A DNA stretch of 64,000 bases from Hirundichthys speculiger (taxonomy: Eukaryota; Chordata; Actinopteri; Beloniformes; Exocoetidae). Positions within the stretch are counted from its first letter, which is position 1. Every line of letters starts with the position of its first letter. The notes under the pieces are model-generated. The model did no database searches. It saw only the letters and a list, made by a program, of their open reading frames with translations, and was not told the origin of the DNA. The translations under genes were made by a program, and so were the position numbers. This document shows, in pieces, positions 24,250 to 35,266 of the stretch. The stretch lies in NCBI GenBank assembly GCA_018398805.1, contig JAGFBZ010000739.1, positions 800,001 through 864,000 of the forward strand. The letters are read 5' to 3'.

Positions 24250-24615
24250 GCTTCAACCAGTAGCAGAACATGTCACTGCCGGGCCGGGGGCGGGGCACAT
24301 GACCGGGCCCTTTAAACCCAATAAAGCTTGTGATTACATCGTTTTACAACATACGTATGCCCGCAATAGAGGGACTTACAAGCATTACTATATTTTTGAC
24401 ACATAGCTTAAAGCATTTGAGGAAGAGATCAACACACACGAAGGGCAACCATGTCATTTTTAAATCAATCAAACCGTCATGAAGTCTAACAAACCGAAGA
24501 GAACAACAAAAACATTAGGCTACCTGGCCCCTAATAATATAACAACACAAAGTCAAAGCAGTTCAGAACCACGGGTTTCAAAACCGACATGAAGTCTAAC
24601 AAACCATGAGAACAA

Positions 24616-24920
24616 AAACATTAGGCTACCTGGCCCCTAATAACAACGTTAGGCTACCTGGCCCCTAATAACAACGTTAGGCTACCTGGCCCCTAATAAT
24701 AACGTTAGGCTACCTGGCCCATAATAATAACGTTAGGCTACCTGGCCCCTAATAACAACGTTAGGCTACCTGGCCCCTAATAATAACGTTAGGCTACCTG
24801 GCCCCTAATAACAACGTTAGGCTACCTGGCCCCTAATAATACGTTAGGCTACCTGGCCCCTTAATAACAGGCTACCTGGCTCCTAATAATAACGTTAGGT
24901 GGCCGGGCTACTCCGATAAC
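24616..24920. repeat. 28-bp minisatellite, about ten units
   Basis: The unit is AACGTTAGGCTACCTGGCCC followed by CTAATAAY. Eight to nine units are near-perfect, then the last two are degenerate. The final base largely alternates C and T from unit to unit, suggesting a 56-bp higher-order step. A lone unit at 24512-24539, preceded by the same flanking block as the array (ATGAAGTCTAACAAACC at 24479 and 24589), shows that an earlier ~109-bp duplication preceded array growth. Confidence 0.95.
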
Positions 24921-24927
24921 AACCACA

Positions 24928-25182
24928 TTAGCAGTTTACAACTAACTCGCGTATTGTTTTCAGTGTCAGTGATTGTGAGAATTTGTTCCTGTGAATCTGG
25001 CTCCCTGATCCTGGTGCCACATTTTGCGGGCTTGACTCGCTGCCAACAATGACAGCTTCATCTCCAGGATTGGGACGAACAAAATACGTGTCCAGCTTTT
25101 TAAGTTTCGTTTTCTCCTGCGCTCTTTTTTTCCTTTCTTTGCATTTTGTCGCTCCACTTTTATGTTTATATGAACTGCCACT
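24928..25182 (-). pseudogene. N-terminal fragment of a TTF-finger/ZMYM-like hAT transposase
   Basis: Starting at 25182 the reading is MSGSSYKHKSGATKCKERKK, then a basic run, then KLKKLDTYFVRPNPGDEA. The M-S-G-x-KxKSGA-KRK-ER lead followed by a LxxFF-like tail is the usual start of hAT transposases that carry a TTF-type finger and of host proteins derived from them. The frame stays open for 85 codons and ends at 24928, immediately before the minisatellite. The TTF finger and the catalytic domain are absent. The upstream codons of this frame, from 25371, are probably not coding. Confidence 0.65.
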
Positions 25183-25715
25183 CATAATTACATTAGTCTT
25201 TGATCCACCAGCCTCCACCGCGCTGACTCTGTTGACAAGTGATTGATGATGACGCTGATGGACGGCTGTTGATGACGATTTTACCCAAAATACATTTGGA
25301 GATCTTGTAACTTTGCACATTGTAAAGTTAATTGTGAGAGTGAACATGAAGCCAGCCATGCAGCACAACATTTAATTTACTGTGTTGAATAAAACTACAT
25401 GACCAAAGTTAGTCTTAAATTTTTTGACCAACCATGATTTATTCTGGCTGGGGCAACCTATATATTACCTCAGACGAAGCACGACTTATTTTGCGCAGAA
25501 ATGGTTGAATCCACGGATGTGCAAAGTGTAACCGACATTTAGGGAAAGGCCTGTTTCTTCGTCTTTCACCGGGCCCCCCAGGGCCCGGGCCGGGGGAGTA
25601 CCGCCCCCCCCCAGTCCCCCCTGACGCTCCGCCGCTGGCTTCAACCCACCATATAAGGAGCATTTTGGAGACGTCTGACCGATGACATGTCGCATTTACG
25701 TCAGGAAAGCTTGTA

Positions 25716-26755
25716 CAGTAAACCCTCACACTTCACGGTTAATGGGGGCTGTGACCAGTGTTGTACATAAATGTGTTCATTGAACTAAAGTTCACAAACT
25801 AGTTCATATTTTGTGCAAACGGAAACTGAACGCGCTCTCTTTCCCCCTGGACGAGCGTCAGGTCGAATGAGTTCATTTGGGCAATTGTCAACAACGCTCT
25901 TTCAACGTTCACGCACGGTCAAAACCGTGCCAGGTTTCCAGCAAACCCCATTTAAAATACACCACAAACGAGCCTAATATGTATCTGAGGAAATCAATCA
26001 AACATGGCAACACGGGCTGTCAATTCAGTCACGCTAACAATTGCGTCATCAAACATTCAAAACAAGCATGAAGGTAGATGAAAGCTGCAGTCGGCCAGAG
26101 CCAGAGGAGCGCCTCGACTCCCGGGGAGGATTGAAATATTAAAACAGGGGGAAAAAAACATTTGCACCTTAAAGACCTGTTTTTGTCTTATAATAAAGAC
26201 CATCGGAGGATTGGAGGATTGGAGGAAAACACTAACTACGATGTTCGATATTTTATTTTGACGCTCTGCCGTACAACCCCAGTGACACACATTAGACCCA
26301 ATTGACGTCTATAGGCGTCCATCAATGGCAGTGAATGAGTTAACTTTAAAACGGCACTAAATCGCTGAAATAAGCAAGCGATATTCAAAACTGAAGAAAC
26401 GGAAACACCAAGTGTATCAGTGTTAAACTCGGCTTTGTCTCACAAGACCAAGAGATGGGGGATGGGGGGACGCGTGTCAGACAATCAGCTTACAGACAAC
26501 CGACAGCGCAGCCTGTCGTATCAGCCAATCACAGGCCTCGATTTTCATTCATGGGGAATCCCGTGCAGGCTCTTGTTGCTTCCTGAGACTCGTTCTTGAT
26601 GTGGTGTTTTTCGCTTCAGCCTTGCGTGCTTCGTTTGAATTTTTTTCTTTTTCTTTTTTTTATTTTCAAATATTTTTTTTCTATGAATATTTTTTAAACC
26701 TTCATGATGTACTGAGACAGTGATTGCTGAGACCGCAAACTGTGAGGGTTTACTG
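25716..26755. mobile_element. Pogo-like element with CAGTAAACCCTCACA ends
   Basis: The left end reads CAGTAAACCCTCACACTTCA and the right end, inverted, CAGTAAACCCTCACAGTTTG. TA flanks both sides (25714-25715 and 26756-26757). It begins only 70 bp beyond the hAT duplication. No transposase can be read. A CAGTGTTGTACATAAATG stretch near 25757 resembles a hAT terminus and could mark a nested insertion, but no partner end was found. Confidence 0.85.
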
Positions 26756-26757
26756 TA

Positions 26758-27232
26758 TGATGGTCACAACAGATGGTTTACTGCGGTTAAGCCAGCCATC
26801 ACTTGTATTTCTGATACTCCAGTTAAATTTTTAACGGTGTTAGCTCTGCTGTTTTTCTGCGGGGTTACATTACTTACACATGACCTTATCCTTGCATCCG
26901 TGCATCACAGATATGACCCATTGTATGTTGATGCTTCACAGAACAATACTCTGGATTATTTTAATTTGTTAGCAATGTTTTATATTCAAGTATTGTCTGG
27001 CTCATCAAACTGTATCACCTGCTGTCTTTTTTCTATGTTTTTTAAACTAAAAATTTAAATCGCGCATTGCAGTTTATCTGTAATTTCCCCCACATCATCT
27101 GCAGTTCCCTCACCTCTTCTGCAGAAGGACATGTGATTGCAATAAAAGCTCTAATTATTTCATTACTTGGCCTTGCCATGATGAATCATGGTAACGGAGC
27201 TCCATTGATGACGTAAATGCTAAATGGACTGC
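26758..27232. other. No recognised gene
   Basis: The 112-codon frame at 26720-27058 begins inside the transposon end and shows no family features. Nothing else is recognised. Confidence 0.45.
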
Positions 27233-27480
27233 ACTTATATATATAGTGCTTTCAAGACACCATCATGGTGCCCCCAAAGCACTTTACATTGGCCCTCATT
27301 CATCCCTTCACACACCAGTGGGCAGCTGCTGCCATGCAGGGTGCTGCCAGGACCCACTGGGGGTCAGTTAGGGTTCAGTGTCTTGCCCAATGGACATTTT
27401 GACATGTGGACGTCAAACCACCAACCTTACAGTAACTGGACAACCCGCTCTACCAACTGAACTGACCCACACAGCCACCC
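27233..27480 (-). repeat. tRNA-like SINE head / LINE-tail repeat
   Basis: Read from right to left, AGTTCAGTTGGTAGAG (27449-27464) matches a tRNA-type box A and GGTTTGACGTCC (27408-27419) a diverged box B, about 40 bp apart as in a tRNA-derived promoter. The remainder (through GTGCTTT near 27243) is the common teleost repeat with CACTGGG and TTGCCCAA blocks. I infer a SINE or SINE-like LINE tail transcribed leftwards. Confidence 0.65.
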
Positions 27481-29086
27481 ATGTCTTTGCAGAGCTGTGG
27501 TCACTCGGGGTCAACGTTACTCAGAGTTGATTGGAACTAACTCAGAAGACCAGCTCAGGAACTGAAAACTCTGAGTTTTTTAACTAAACTTCTTAACTCT
27601 TGACTTGGAGCAGAAAACCAACAAAGGAAATGACACTGAGGGAACACGGGGGAAATCAAGCAAAACACAAAACAGGAGTCTAAAATCAAAAGGGCACCAG
27701 TAAACCCAGACTAACAAAGTCCATCCATCCGTTATCCATACCGGTTGGTCAACAAAGTAAACCTAACAAGAACAAGCAGACTCAGGGAGTCCTAATGTTC
27801 TCATTTCTTTATTTAAATGTTTTTCTTTTTTTTTTTTATCAGTCAGGGATGACTCCAGATGGTTCATTCAGTGACTGAGCTCTAACAAGGACATTAACAT
27901 AAGTACATCATTAATTGCTCTCAGCTATTTTTTGAGGCATGAACTTAAAAAAAAAAAAAAACAGAATAATAAAAGCAAAAATATACAAAATAATCAGCGT
28001 TGTGACTGGACTAAACACATTGATCTGAGCTCGATACTCTACATGACTGATATTAAAAACTCCATAAATATTACATTTATTTTCTTTAATCTGCAGCCCA
28101 GTACAGCAAAGCGTAACAGAATGGAACCCTAATTGATACCATTGCAAACATCTGTATGAGGCGGTTCTCCTTCGGTTCCTTGGTGCTCGGTTCTGACTGA
28201 GCTAACTCTAAACGGTGGCATTAGCTTGTGGAGTCATTTTGTCTAGAATATTGTGAACATCCTTGACACATGCAACTTCATCAAAACCAGAAAGAGGTGT
28301 TACGTCATCACCGGGATCACCGGGAACTTTACCCAGCATGCCTCGTTAACCAACAATCAGCCCTGTATTAGAAGCTTTCAGGGACAAGTGACGAACCATG
28401 TTTGACTCCACCATGAGACCATTAGAAATCACAATTCCAGTCTGCTGTGAGACTTTCTTACTTTAATATTTACTTTTATCAAGTTTTGTTAGATTTAAGC
28501 CCCAAAGTTGCTTTGTTGGGTTTAAGAAGATGTCATAGTTGGAGTTAAATACAGCATTTCAAAAGCCAGCATGGCAACATTTTAATCTGCCAACAAGGCT
28601 GCGCCATGCCAAGATCACGACAGCTTTCTGAGGCTGCATGAAAACAAGACTGTGGATGCCCGTGAGTCCCACTAAGGATTTAAGAACCCCCATTCCTATG
28701 GATCATCTTTGCTCTGTAAACAAGAGCCATTTGTTAGTGGGTTCATGGGATTTAGCATTAAAAAGCCTGGACTGTAATAAACCAACTGTTGGAGATTCAG
28801 ATGTCATCTGACAGCAGGTGGAATCCACATCAATAACAACAACAACATTCAGGTTCTCACCAATACTTATTGATACTATCCTAATTAGAGTAAATATCTT
28901 GCATTAGATTTTTATTGTTCTATTTTTGTATTCACATTTTATTTTCATGGGAATTGTGTATTTTATGTTTTTTTTTTCTAATTCTTCTGTACAGGAATTG
29001 GGTCGACTACGGCAGTTTTAAAGTGCTTTTTAAATAAAGTTGATATGGTTTAGGACTCAATTCAGTAAAAATGTTTAGAAATATTC
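27481..29086. other. No recognised gene; tiny repeat fragment
   Basis: A CCATCCATCCGTTATCC piece at 27722-27738 is the tip of the repeat family seen fully at 29845-30233. T/A homopolymers lie at 27824-27837 and 27947-27961. Nothing else is recognised. Confidence 0.45.
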
Positions 29087-29452
29087 TGTTACCTCAGAAA
29101 TTACCTGTTTCAATGTTCTGATTGTTGGATTTTGTTTGTAGACTTTTTTTTTTATTTTTCATAAAAACAGTATGACATTAATGCCCTGGTAGTGGCAATA
29201 AGCGTTATTTTATTTTACATTTTTTAAGATGAGATTTACACTAAATATGTGTTACTGACAAGTGCTGATAATAAAAGTGTTATGTTATGGAACTTTAATT
29301 CATATGACAGCAGAACATTTAAATAAAAGAGCTTTTTACACTTCTTTTGAATTCATTATTTGATTTTTCGTATACAATGCGATTAATTGTGATTAATCAG
29401 GGAAATAATGTGATTAATCGTGATTAAAAATGTTAATCTTTGCCCAGCCCTA
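29087..29452. mobile_element. hAT fragment, same family as 19952-21277
   Basis: The interval is the reverse complement of about 19952-20330: the blocks around GTAAATCTCATCTTAAAAAA and the ATTAATCGTGATTAATC end recur inverted. Its right terminus, CTTTGCCCAGCCCTA, is a better-preserved version of the family end than that in the longer copy. The other end is missing. Confidence 0.85.
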
Positions 29453-29489
29453 AATTTTTTTTAACAAATAAAAAACTAAAAAGTGGGCC

Positions 29490-29840
29490 GTGAAATATTA
29501 TTGGGCCCCTTTACTTTCAGTGCAGCAAACTGACTCCAGAAGTTCAGTGAGGATCTCTAAATGATCCAATGTTGTCCTGAATGACTGATGTGATCAATAG
29601 AATCCACCTGTGTGTAATCAGGTCTCCGTATAAATGCACCTGCTCTGTGATAGTCTCAGGGTTCTGGTTAAAGCGCAGAGAGCATCATGCAAGGGGACCG
29701 AATAATATTGCATGCCTCACTTTTCAGTTTTTCACTTGTTAAGAAAGTTTAAAATATTCAATAAATTTCTTTCCACTTCACGATTCTGTCCCACATGTTG
29801 ATGATTCTTGACAAAAAAATTGAAATACTATATATATAAT
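29490..29840 (+). mobile_element. Tc1-like element lacking its whole reading frame
   Basis: The left half is the 5' untranslated region of a well-known teleost Tc1 type (blocks GTGTAATCAGGTCTCCGTAT and GCAGAGAGCATCATG). Directly after ATG the sequence jumps to the element's 3' end (GGACCGAATAATATTGCATG, then TTCACTTGTTAAG). The transposase gene is therefore deleted precisely from about its start codon. Terminal repeats are not clearly delimited; assignment rests on recalled family structure. Confidence 0.7.
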
Positions 29841-29844
29841 ATCC

Positions 29845-30233
29845 ATCCATCCATTTTCTATACCCGTTTCATCCTTGAAGGGTCACGGGGATCTGCTGGA
29901 GCCTATCCCAGCCGTCTACGGGCGAAAGGCAGGGGTACACCCTGGACAGGTCGCCAGTCCATCGCAGGGTCACACATACAGACACACAACATTCACACTC
30001 ACATTCACACCCTATGGGCAATTTGGAATTATCAATTAACCTGACATGCATGTCTTTGGACTGTGGGAGGAAGCCGGAGTACCCGGAGAGAACCCACGCA
30101 AGCACGGGAGAACATGCAAACTCCACACAGAAAGGCCCCGAGTTCAATCCAGGACCCCCCCCCCCGCCGAGTTCGAACCAGGAACCTTCTAGCTGTGAGG
30201 CAACAGTGCTAACCACTAAGCCACCATGCTGCC
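29845..30233 (-). repeat. Teleost CCATCCAT-tailed repeat with tRNA-like boxes
   Basis: Read right to left, the repeat begins GGCAGCATGGTGGCTTAGTGG, in which TGGCTTAGTGG (30213-30223) fits box A, and GGTTCGAACTC (30169-30179) fits box B. It ends, in this reading, in tandem ATGGATGGAT copies at 29843. A C homopolymer (30155-30165) splits it. A fragment of the same family lies at 46916-47035, and a doubtful one at 54236-54330. Whether it is a SINE or the tail of a LINE I cannot decide. Confidence 0.75.
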
Positions 30234-30237
30234 TATA

Positions 30238-30307
<70 letters not shown>

Positions 30308-30342
30308 ATATATATATCTCTATATATCTATATCTATATTAT
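30234..30342. repeat. (TA)n microsatellite, interrupted
   Basis: About 109 bp of TA dinucleotides with TATC variants towards the right. It lies between the tRNA-boxed repeat and the E2 repeat. Confidence 0.95.
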
Positions 30343-30348
30343 GTTCAT

Positions 30349-30688
30349 TTTTTCTTGCTAATTTTATTTTCGCTAATTTAATTTGTGTTATTAGTAAGGA
30401 ATATCATTATCTACTGCTTCCTACATCTAGATTCTCCACACACCGTCGGTAACACACAACGAGGCCTCCATGCAGCCTGGTATGACTCTGTGGAGCCACA
30501 ATGGAGCCGGCGTCGTTAACTTTGATTGACACCCACACAATAAACAATAGGTTTCCCACTTGAACATCAGGGTATTTCTTATTATAAATGACAGATCAAA
30601 TAACCTACAAAAAATAATGAAATAATTATGAGTAAAGCTAATAAAAATGCTTTGCTGTCCAAATTTAATACATTTATTTATAAACTCC
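30349..30688 (-). repeat. Interspersed repeat E2, copy 2
   Basis: It is the reverse complement of 11549-11900, with only scattered substitutions and a few small indels. The 89-codon minus-strand frame (30696-30427) parallels the frame in copy 1: FDLSFIIRNTLMFKWET occurs in both. The end adjoining the (TA)n tract corresponds to the end adjoining (AT)n in copy 1. Confidence 0.8.
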
Positions 30689-32637
30689 CTATTCAACTTT
30701 ATTTATTTATGTATATTTATTTATTCATACTTATATGCATCATCACAATATACTCTGAACAGGCTAATCAGAACCTTTAACTGTAGAGGAGGGCGGCCAA
30801 TGCCAAAGAGATATTTTCAAAAGTAAACCTTGTACGAGCAGTTAAACCCAGTAATGGACCTGCTATGGTTTGGAGCTGCTTTACTTTGTCATGGACTGGG
30901 ATATTTAAAGTAAACTGACCAACTACAAACTCTTCACTGTATGAAAAGTGCTTGAAGTCCGTCTATTAAACAAATCTAGATTCTTGAATGAGGTTGTGAT
31001 CCACAACCAAAGAGGACCGACTCCAGAAGGAGAGACTCCGGCTACGTTCCAAATAACAAACCTTTGTATTATTATACTCAGTGAACAGTCACTGTCAATA
31101 AAGGACACTAACTACAAAATCTTTTTTTTTTTTTTTTAAACAAATCTCTGACTTAACAGTACATATGTCTGTGTTTAATACTGGCATGGAAACATTCACC
31201 TCAGCTGTTTTGGCACCGTAGTCTCGGGTACGGTAGAGTTTACCGATGTGTTATGTTGGAAAAGATGCTTTTGTCGCTTAAAGATGGTGTCCCTGGCACC
31301 CGTCGCTTTATACACTGGCAGCACAATCTGACAGAACGTTGTATCTGTAGGAAGATACACAATAAAACAAACGGTGTAGTTTTCTCAAAACTCCTCTTTG
31401 AAGTGCTTTAGCTTCAGCCGTGTGGGTGGAGGTTTCGGAAAAGGTTCAGCCACGTTTGTTTGTGCCTCGTTGCAGGATTTTGGATTTGATTCTCAGGTTT
31501 TGATCTGCTGTGTCTTCTGTTGGAACCAGAGATATTTCCTTGTATAAAAGCATTTCTTGCAAACAAATTTTAATCTAAGGAAAATGAATAATTCTGTTTC
31601 TCTTCACTTCTCAAGTGAGAGATAAAACTTGAAGTGCAGTGAATGGTAGTTTATCTCAAAAGTAAATTAAAATGATGTAGTGTGGATGAAAAAAAGAAAT
31701 AAAAGCATCTCATATATAACCAAGGTTACAGTGAAAAATAAAAGCAAATAAAGACATAGATCATGTTTTTTTCTTTTTTTCTCTTTTTTTTTGCAGCAGA
31801 AGGCTTTATAAAAGTTTATTTATTCTAGGTGGGAAAGAGTGAGCACCTTTACAGATCTTCTCTGGAGCTGAAGAAGCCTCTGAATAAAGATAACCTTGTA
31901 AAGTAGTTCACCGTGCAGACCAACCCTCCTGAGCTACCCCACCACAGACTTGTAGAAATGGGTTAGGGTTAGGGTTACCTAACCCTAATTTCAAATCAGT
32001 TACTACTAAGGATACATTTGTATCCTTAAATCCTGTTTGGTGACTTTGACGCTAACTAGTCCCCACCATCCCTCCATTCACTTTGGATAAGACTCGGAGT
32101 GTGTGATATTAAAAACTGCATTCTGAGGCCTAAAATTGCTGTGTCATGAGTCCATGACCTCTGGTCCCGATTCCTGTCTGTCGAAGGCCATAGGCTGTTA
32201 TTGTTCTGGCTCCATCATGTAGCTAAGTTTTGACAGGTAGTCGTCTAGACAGTGCATTCCAAGGTCTCCTTGTTTTTCACTGATGCTTAAGATGAACTGT
32301 TAGGCCATTTGCTATTTGTCATTCTGAACCATCCTTCGTTCTGTGATGTGACCTCTCTGAATTGTACAAATCTGTTTTGCACCTTAGACATATTCCAGCC
32401 TATTGTTTAACAGCCGATTGACTGCCTAATAATAGCACAATTAGAGCACAATTGGAGTATATGCTTATGAGTAAGATATACCCAAATTTAAAAACAACAG
32501 AGTGAAACCCTCCATGCAGTGTGAGGAGCTTTCTTGTTTTCAGACATCAGTGGATTTCATATCCTACCTGTATCCAGATTACCGAACATCTGATTAGTGG
32601 GTATCACATTATTATGCCTCTGATTAATGGCTGGACA
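30689..32637. other. No recognised gene
   Basis: Frames are short and unrecognised. T homopolymers lie at 31122-31137 and 31766-31793. A telomere-like motif at 31960 is listed separately. Confidence 0.45.
31960..31988. repeat. Head-to-head telomere-like motif
   Basis: GGGTTAGGGTTAGGGTTA is followed at once by CC and then TAACCCTAA. This is two and a half vertebrate telomere units facing one and a half inverted units. Confidence 0.8.
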
Positions 32638-33345
32638 TACACTCACTGGCCGTTTTATTAGGTAAACCTCTACAACTGACAGCTATGGCAGCAACTGAAT
32701 TCATTTAGTCATGTAGATCCGGTCGAGACGACTTGCTGAAGTTCAATAATTTGCATCAGAACCAGGGTAAACAATTTCTGAACACACAACAAACACATCA
32801 AACCACACAAGAAAAGAAGCCGAGGCTGGAATTCATGCATTCTCACCAGAATTGGACAATAGAAGACTGGACAGATGGTGGAGTCAGAATTTGGCACAAA
32901 CAACATCCATCCTGCCTCGTATCAAAGGTTCTGGCTGGTGATGGTGATGTAACAGTGTGGGGGATGTTTTCTTGTCACACTTTGGGCTCTTAGCACCAAG
33001 TGAGCATCGTGTAAACACCCCAGCCTATGTGAGTATTAATGCTGATGATGTCCAGACCTTTATGACCACAGTGTACCCATCTTCTGATGGCTACTTCCAG
33101 CAGGACAATAACTCTACTCCAGTGGTCTCCACAGTCCCTACACAGATCTCAATCCAATAGAGCACCTTTGGGATGTGATTTATTGCGAGATTTGCAGCCA
33201 ACAAACCTGCAGCAACTGTGTGATGCTACATGGAACAAAATCTCTGAGGAATGTTTCCAACACCTTATTGAATCTTTGCATCAAGGAATTAAGGCAGTTC
33301 TGAAGACAAAAGGGGGTCCAACCGGTACTGGTGAGGTTTTATGTC
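32638..33345 (+). mobile_element. Tc1-like transposon, family A, copy 2 (deleted)
   Basis: The left end CACTCACTGGCCGTTTTATTAG is the family terminus (first bases near 32641). The right side stops at CCAACCGGTACTGGTGAGG without its inverted repeat. Compared with the family layout, the helix-turn-helix region (after about 32765) and a short piece of the catalytic domain are deleted. It lies opposite in orientation to the copy at 1087-2215. Confidence 0.88.
32760..33330 (+). pseudogene. Tc1-like transposase remnant (family A, copy 2)
   Basis: Readable pieces are RLEFMHSHQNWTIEDW, then directly DGGVRIWHKQH. The segment between them, which carries the first catalytic Asp (WSDES in the family), has been deleted. 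VTVWGMFSCHTLG follows and then a frame change. The second-Asp region is SDGYFQQDNNS, and the final part (LCDATWNKISEECFQHL, LKTKGG) is the C-terminus in another frame. With two deletions and two frameshifts it is inactive. Confidence 0.85.
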
Positions 33346-35266
33346 GATGGCTCCGAATTTGTTCTTTCCGTTCAGGTGGCTCTTTGGGAATAGCTTCTTC
33401 ATAGCTGACATCGTTAACTGATTAATCGATTCAGATGTTTTCATTTCAGGCTCAGACAAATAAATCTGGCTGCAAGTGCATGCTCTACATCCTGGACCTT
33501 ACAGCGTCTGCTACGTGAATTCCCAACTGCCAGATTTTTCGCACTCTTGACATCACTACCGTCAACCGCTTTGTGACAGTCGACACAATTGCAGTCAGCA
33601 GGAAGTAACAGTTAGCCCTTTGGTGAATCAGATTAGCAGACCACATCATGTTAATAGCACCTGACTGTACTTAATCAGCTCATTGATGATTTTTGATGGT
33701 TAAACTGAGTCTTACTTACAAAAATTGAGCCCGAGCTGAACAACAGTGGTTCCAGACATGAAGCTCACAGAGCACAACGGAGGGGATGCTCTTTTATTCA
33801 TGCCATGTCTTTTATCCTCACGGCCGTTACCAGAAAACATTTTATCTGTCATGGTATATGAGTCAATATAACCGAGAGCGTATATATATATGTGCTCTAT
33901 TCAGTCTCTCCAGCATACATTTTATAGCTTAGAGGAGTTGAAAAAGAATAGGGTAGCTCTGTAGATAAGGCATACTGTATTATGGCTGGGTGCAGCTTGT
34001 GACATTGCCGAGGAGAAATCTGAAGTGAGGCTGTCATATGGCACATGGATACGCCGTCCATAAACCCCCAGGGTGAGAATTCGGGAAAAAAAAAAGAAAA
34101 AATGCTATGTTGTATTGCAGAGGGAGAATTTTCCCATTAACTTTGGTTTGATTGCATATAAACATGGCACACAGGCGGCAGAGTGCTTGTTTCCAGAAGC
34201 CTCTGGCCGGGCGCCGCCATTTTTGCTGCCAAGTGAGGTAGGTTACATGGCTGGGAGCAGCACGGCCTCAGCCATGGACGCCAGCCGGCGAAGACCGGCG
34301 TCTGGTGCCAGGAGCGCGGGTACGTAAAGAGAGGCAAATGTGCCCATTACACTCTTCCTCACCAGCCGAGTGTGATCTGCCGCCCTCACATATTCTGTCC
34401 TTCTCCACTCGCATCGGATCCCCGCTCCAAACACCTTTCAGTCAGTATATTTTTATCACTTTGATATAGTCTCTTACCAGAAATGTAAACACACTCGCTC
34501 GCTCGCTCGCTCACAAACATTCCCTCCGCTTTCAATCCATCCCATGCTGTCCATACAAATCAACAGTTGGAGCCAGAGGCTCGCTGCCCATCTGGTCAGC
34601 GATTTCCAGCTAGTCCCAGCGTGCAGTAAAAGAGAGCCATCTAATCCCCACCCCAACAAAGAACTAGAGGCTTCTGATAGTTTCCCCGGTTCAAAGTCAA
34701 GGAAAGTGAATACAGCTGTGCCTCGTGGCTGCCAAGGTCAGCAAACTTTCTAATCTCTGTTCATCTCATTCTGCTTTTGTTTTTACTGCTCGTTCCCTAT
34801 CTGTTTCACACGACCACGTATGCTTCTCGCTTTTTTATTCTCTCTCTCACAGTCTGAAAGTACATGTCCTCTGGAGGTTTGATTGCACTTAATCCGAGAG
34901 GGAAAAGCCACTTTGCAGACACAGCAGCTGATGCGCTGTGAGAAGCTAGATCTCCACAAATGCCGAGGCAGGAGCAGAAAGTTGTTGGAGTCATGTAGAA
35001 CTGCTGGAACACATTTCCTCAAACATGTTTCCGTAAGTTGTTACTCCTGCAGCACCTTCACAGTGGCCTAGATGTGCTCTTATAGATAAAACCAAGCTGT
35101 TTTTTTTGCCATCTAGTTTGGATGCAATTGCAGAATATGTAGTTGAATAAAATTACTTCCTTATAATTCTCTTAAGGAAACAGGAGGATTGGTTCATCAA
35201 GAACAGTGACAATATCAGTAATATTTAAAGTCACTTATTGTGTAAGAATGTGCCTTGTTTAGCTAG
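33346..35266. other. No recognised repeat; CpG-richer patch near 34.2 kb
   Basis: CpG density rises from 34190 to 34440 around the candidate exon described separately. A (CTCG)n run lies at 34494-34513. Other frames, such as 34783-35022 on the minus strand, are unrecognised. Confidence 0.4.
34247..34319 (+). CDS. Candidate first coding exon (very tentative)
   Basis: An ATG at 34247 reads MAGSSTASAMDASRRRPASG and continues ARSA to GTACGT at 34320, a usable splice donor. Thirty bases upstream, GCCGCCATTTTTGC matches a YY1 site as found at many promoters. The composition (Ala, Ser, Arg-rich, disordered) suits the start of many vertebrate proteins, but I recognise none, and downstream exons are not visible. 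The frame itself is open from 34073. The alternative is a CpG-rich patch with no coding role. Confidence 0.18.

Larger units (their letters stand above)
24258..25637 (-). mobile_element. hAT element with exact 8-bp duplication GCTTCAAC
   Basis: GCTTCAAC occurs at 24250-24257 and at 25638-25645. The element begins CAGTAGCAGAACAT and ends, inverted, CAGCGGCGGAGCGT. The two match at every position except G/A and C/T transitions over these 14 bases, as expected from CpG decay. GC-rich subterminal tracts (CCGGGCC-GGGGG) lie inside each end. A minus-strand N-terminal transposase fragment and a 28-bp minisatellite lie within. Most of the catalytic coding region is missing. Confidence 0.9.

Noticed and set aside
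24095..24298. 67-codon minus-strand frame as a host exon
   Set aside because: It runs across the hAT target duplication into the element, so it cannot be an ancestral exon.
24616..24920. CRISPR-like array
   Set aside because: Units are contiguous 28-bp tandem repeats without unique spacers, inside a vertebrate transposon.
30165..30223. A functional tRNA gene from the A and B boxes
   Set aside because: No cloverleaf can be formed and the boxes belong to a repeated family.
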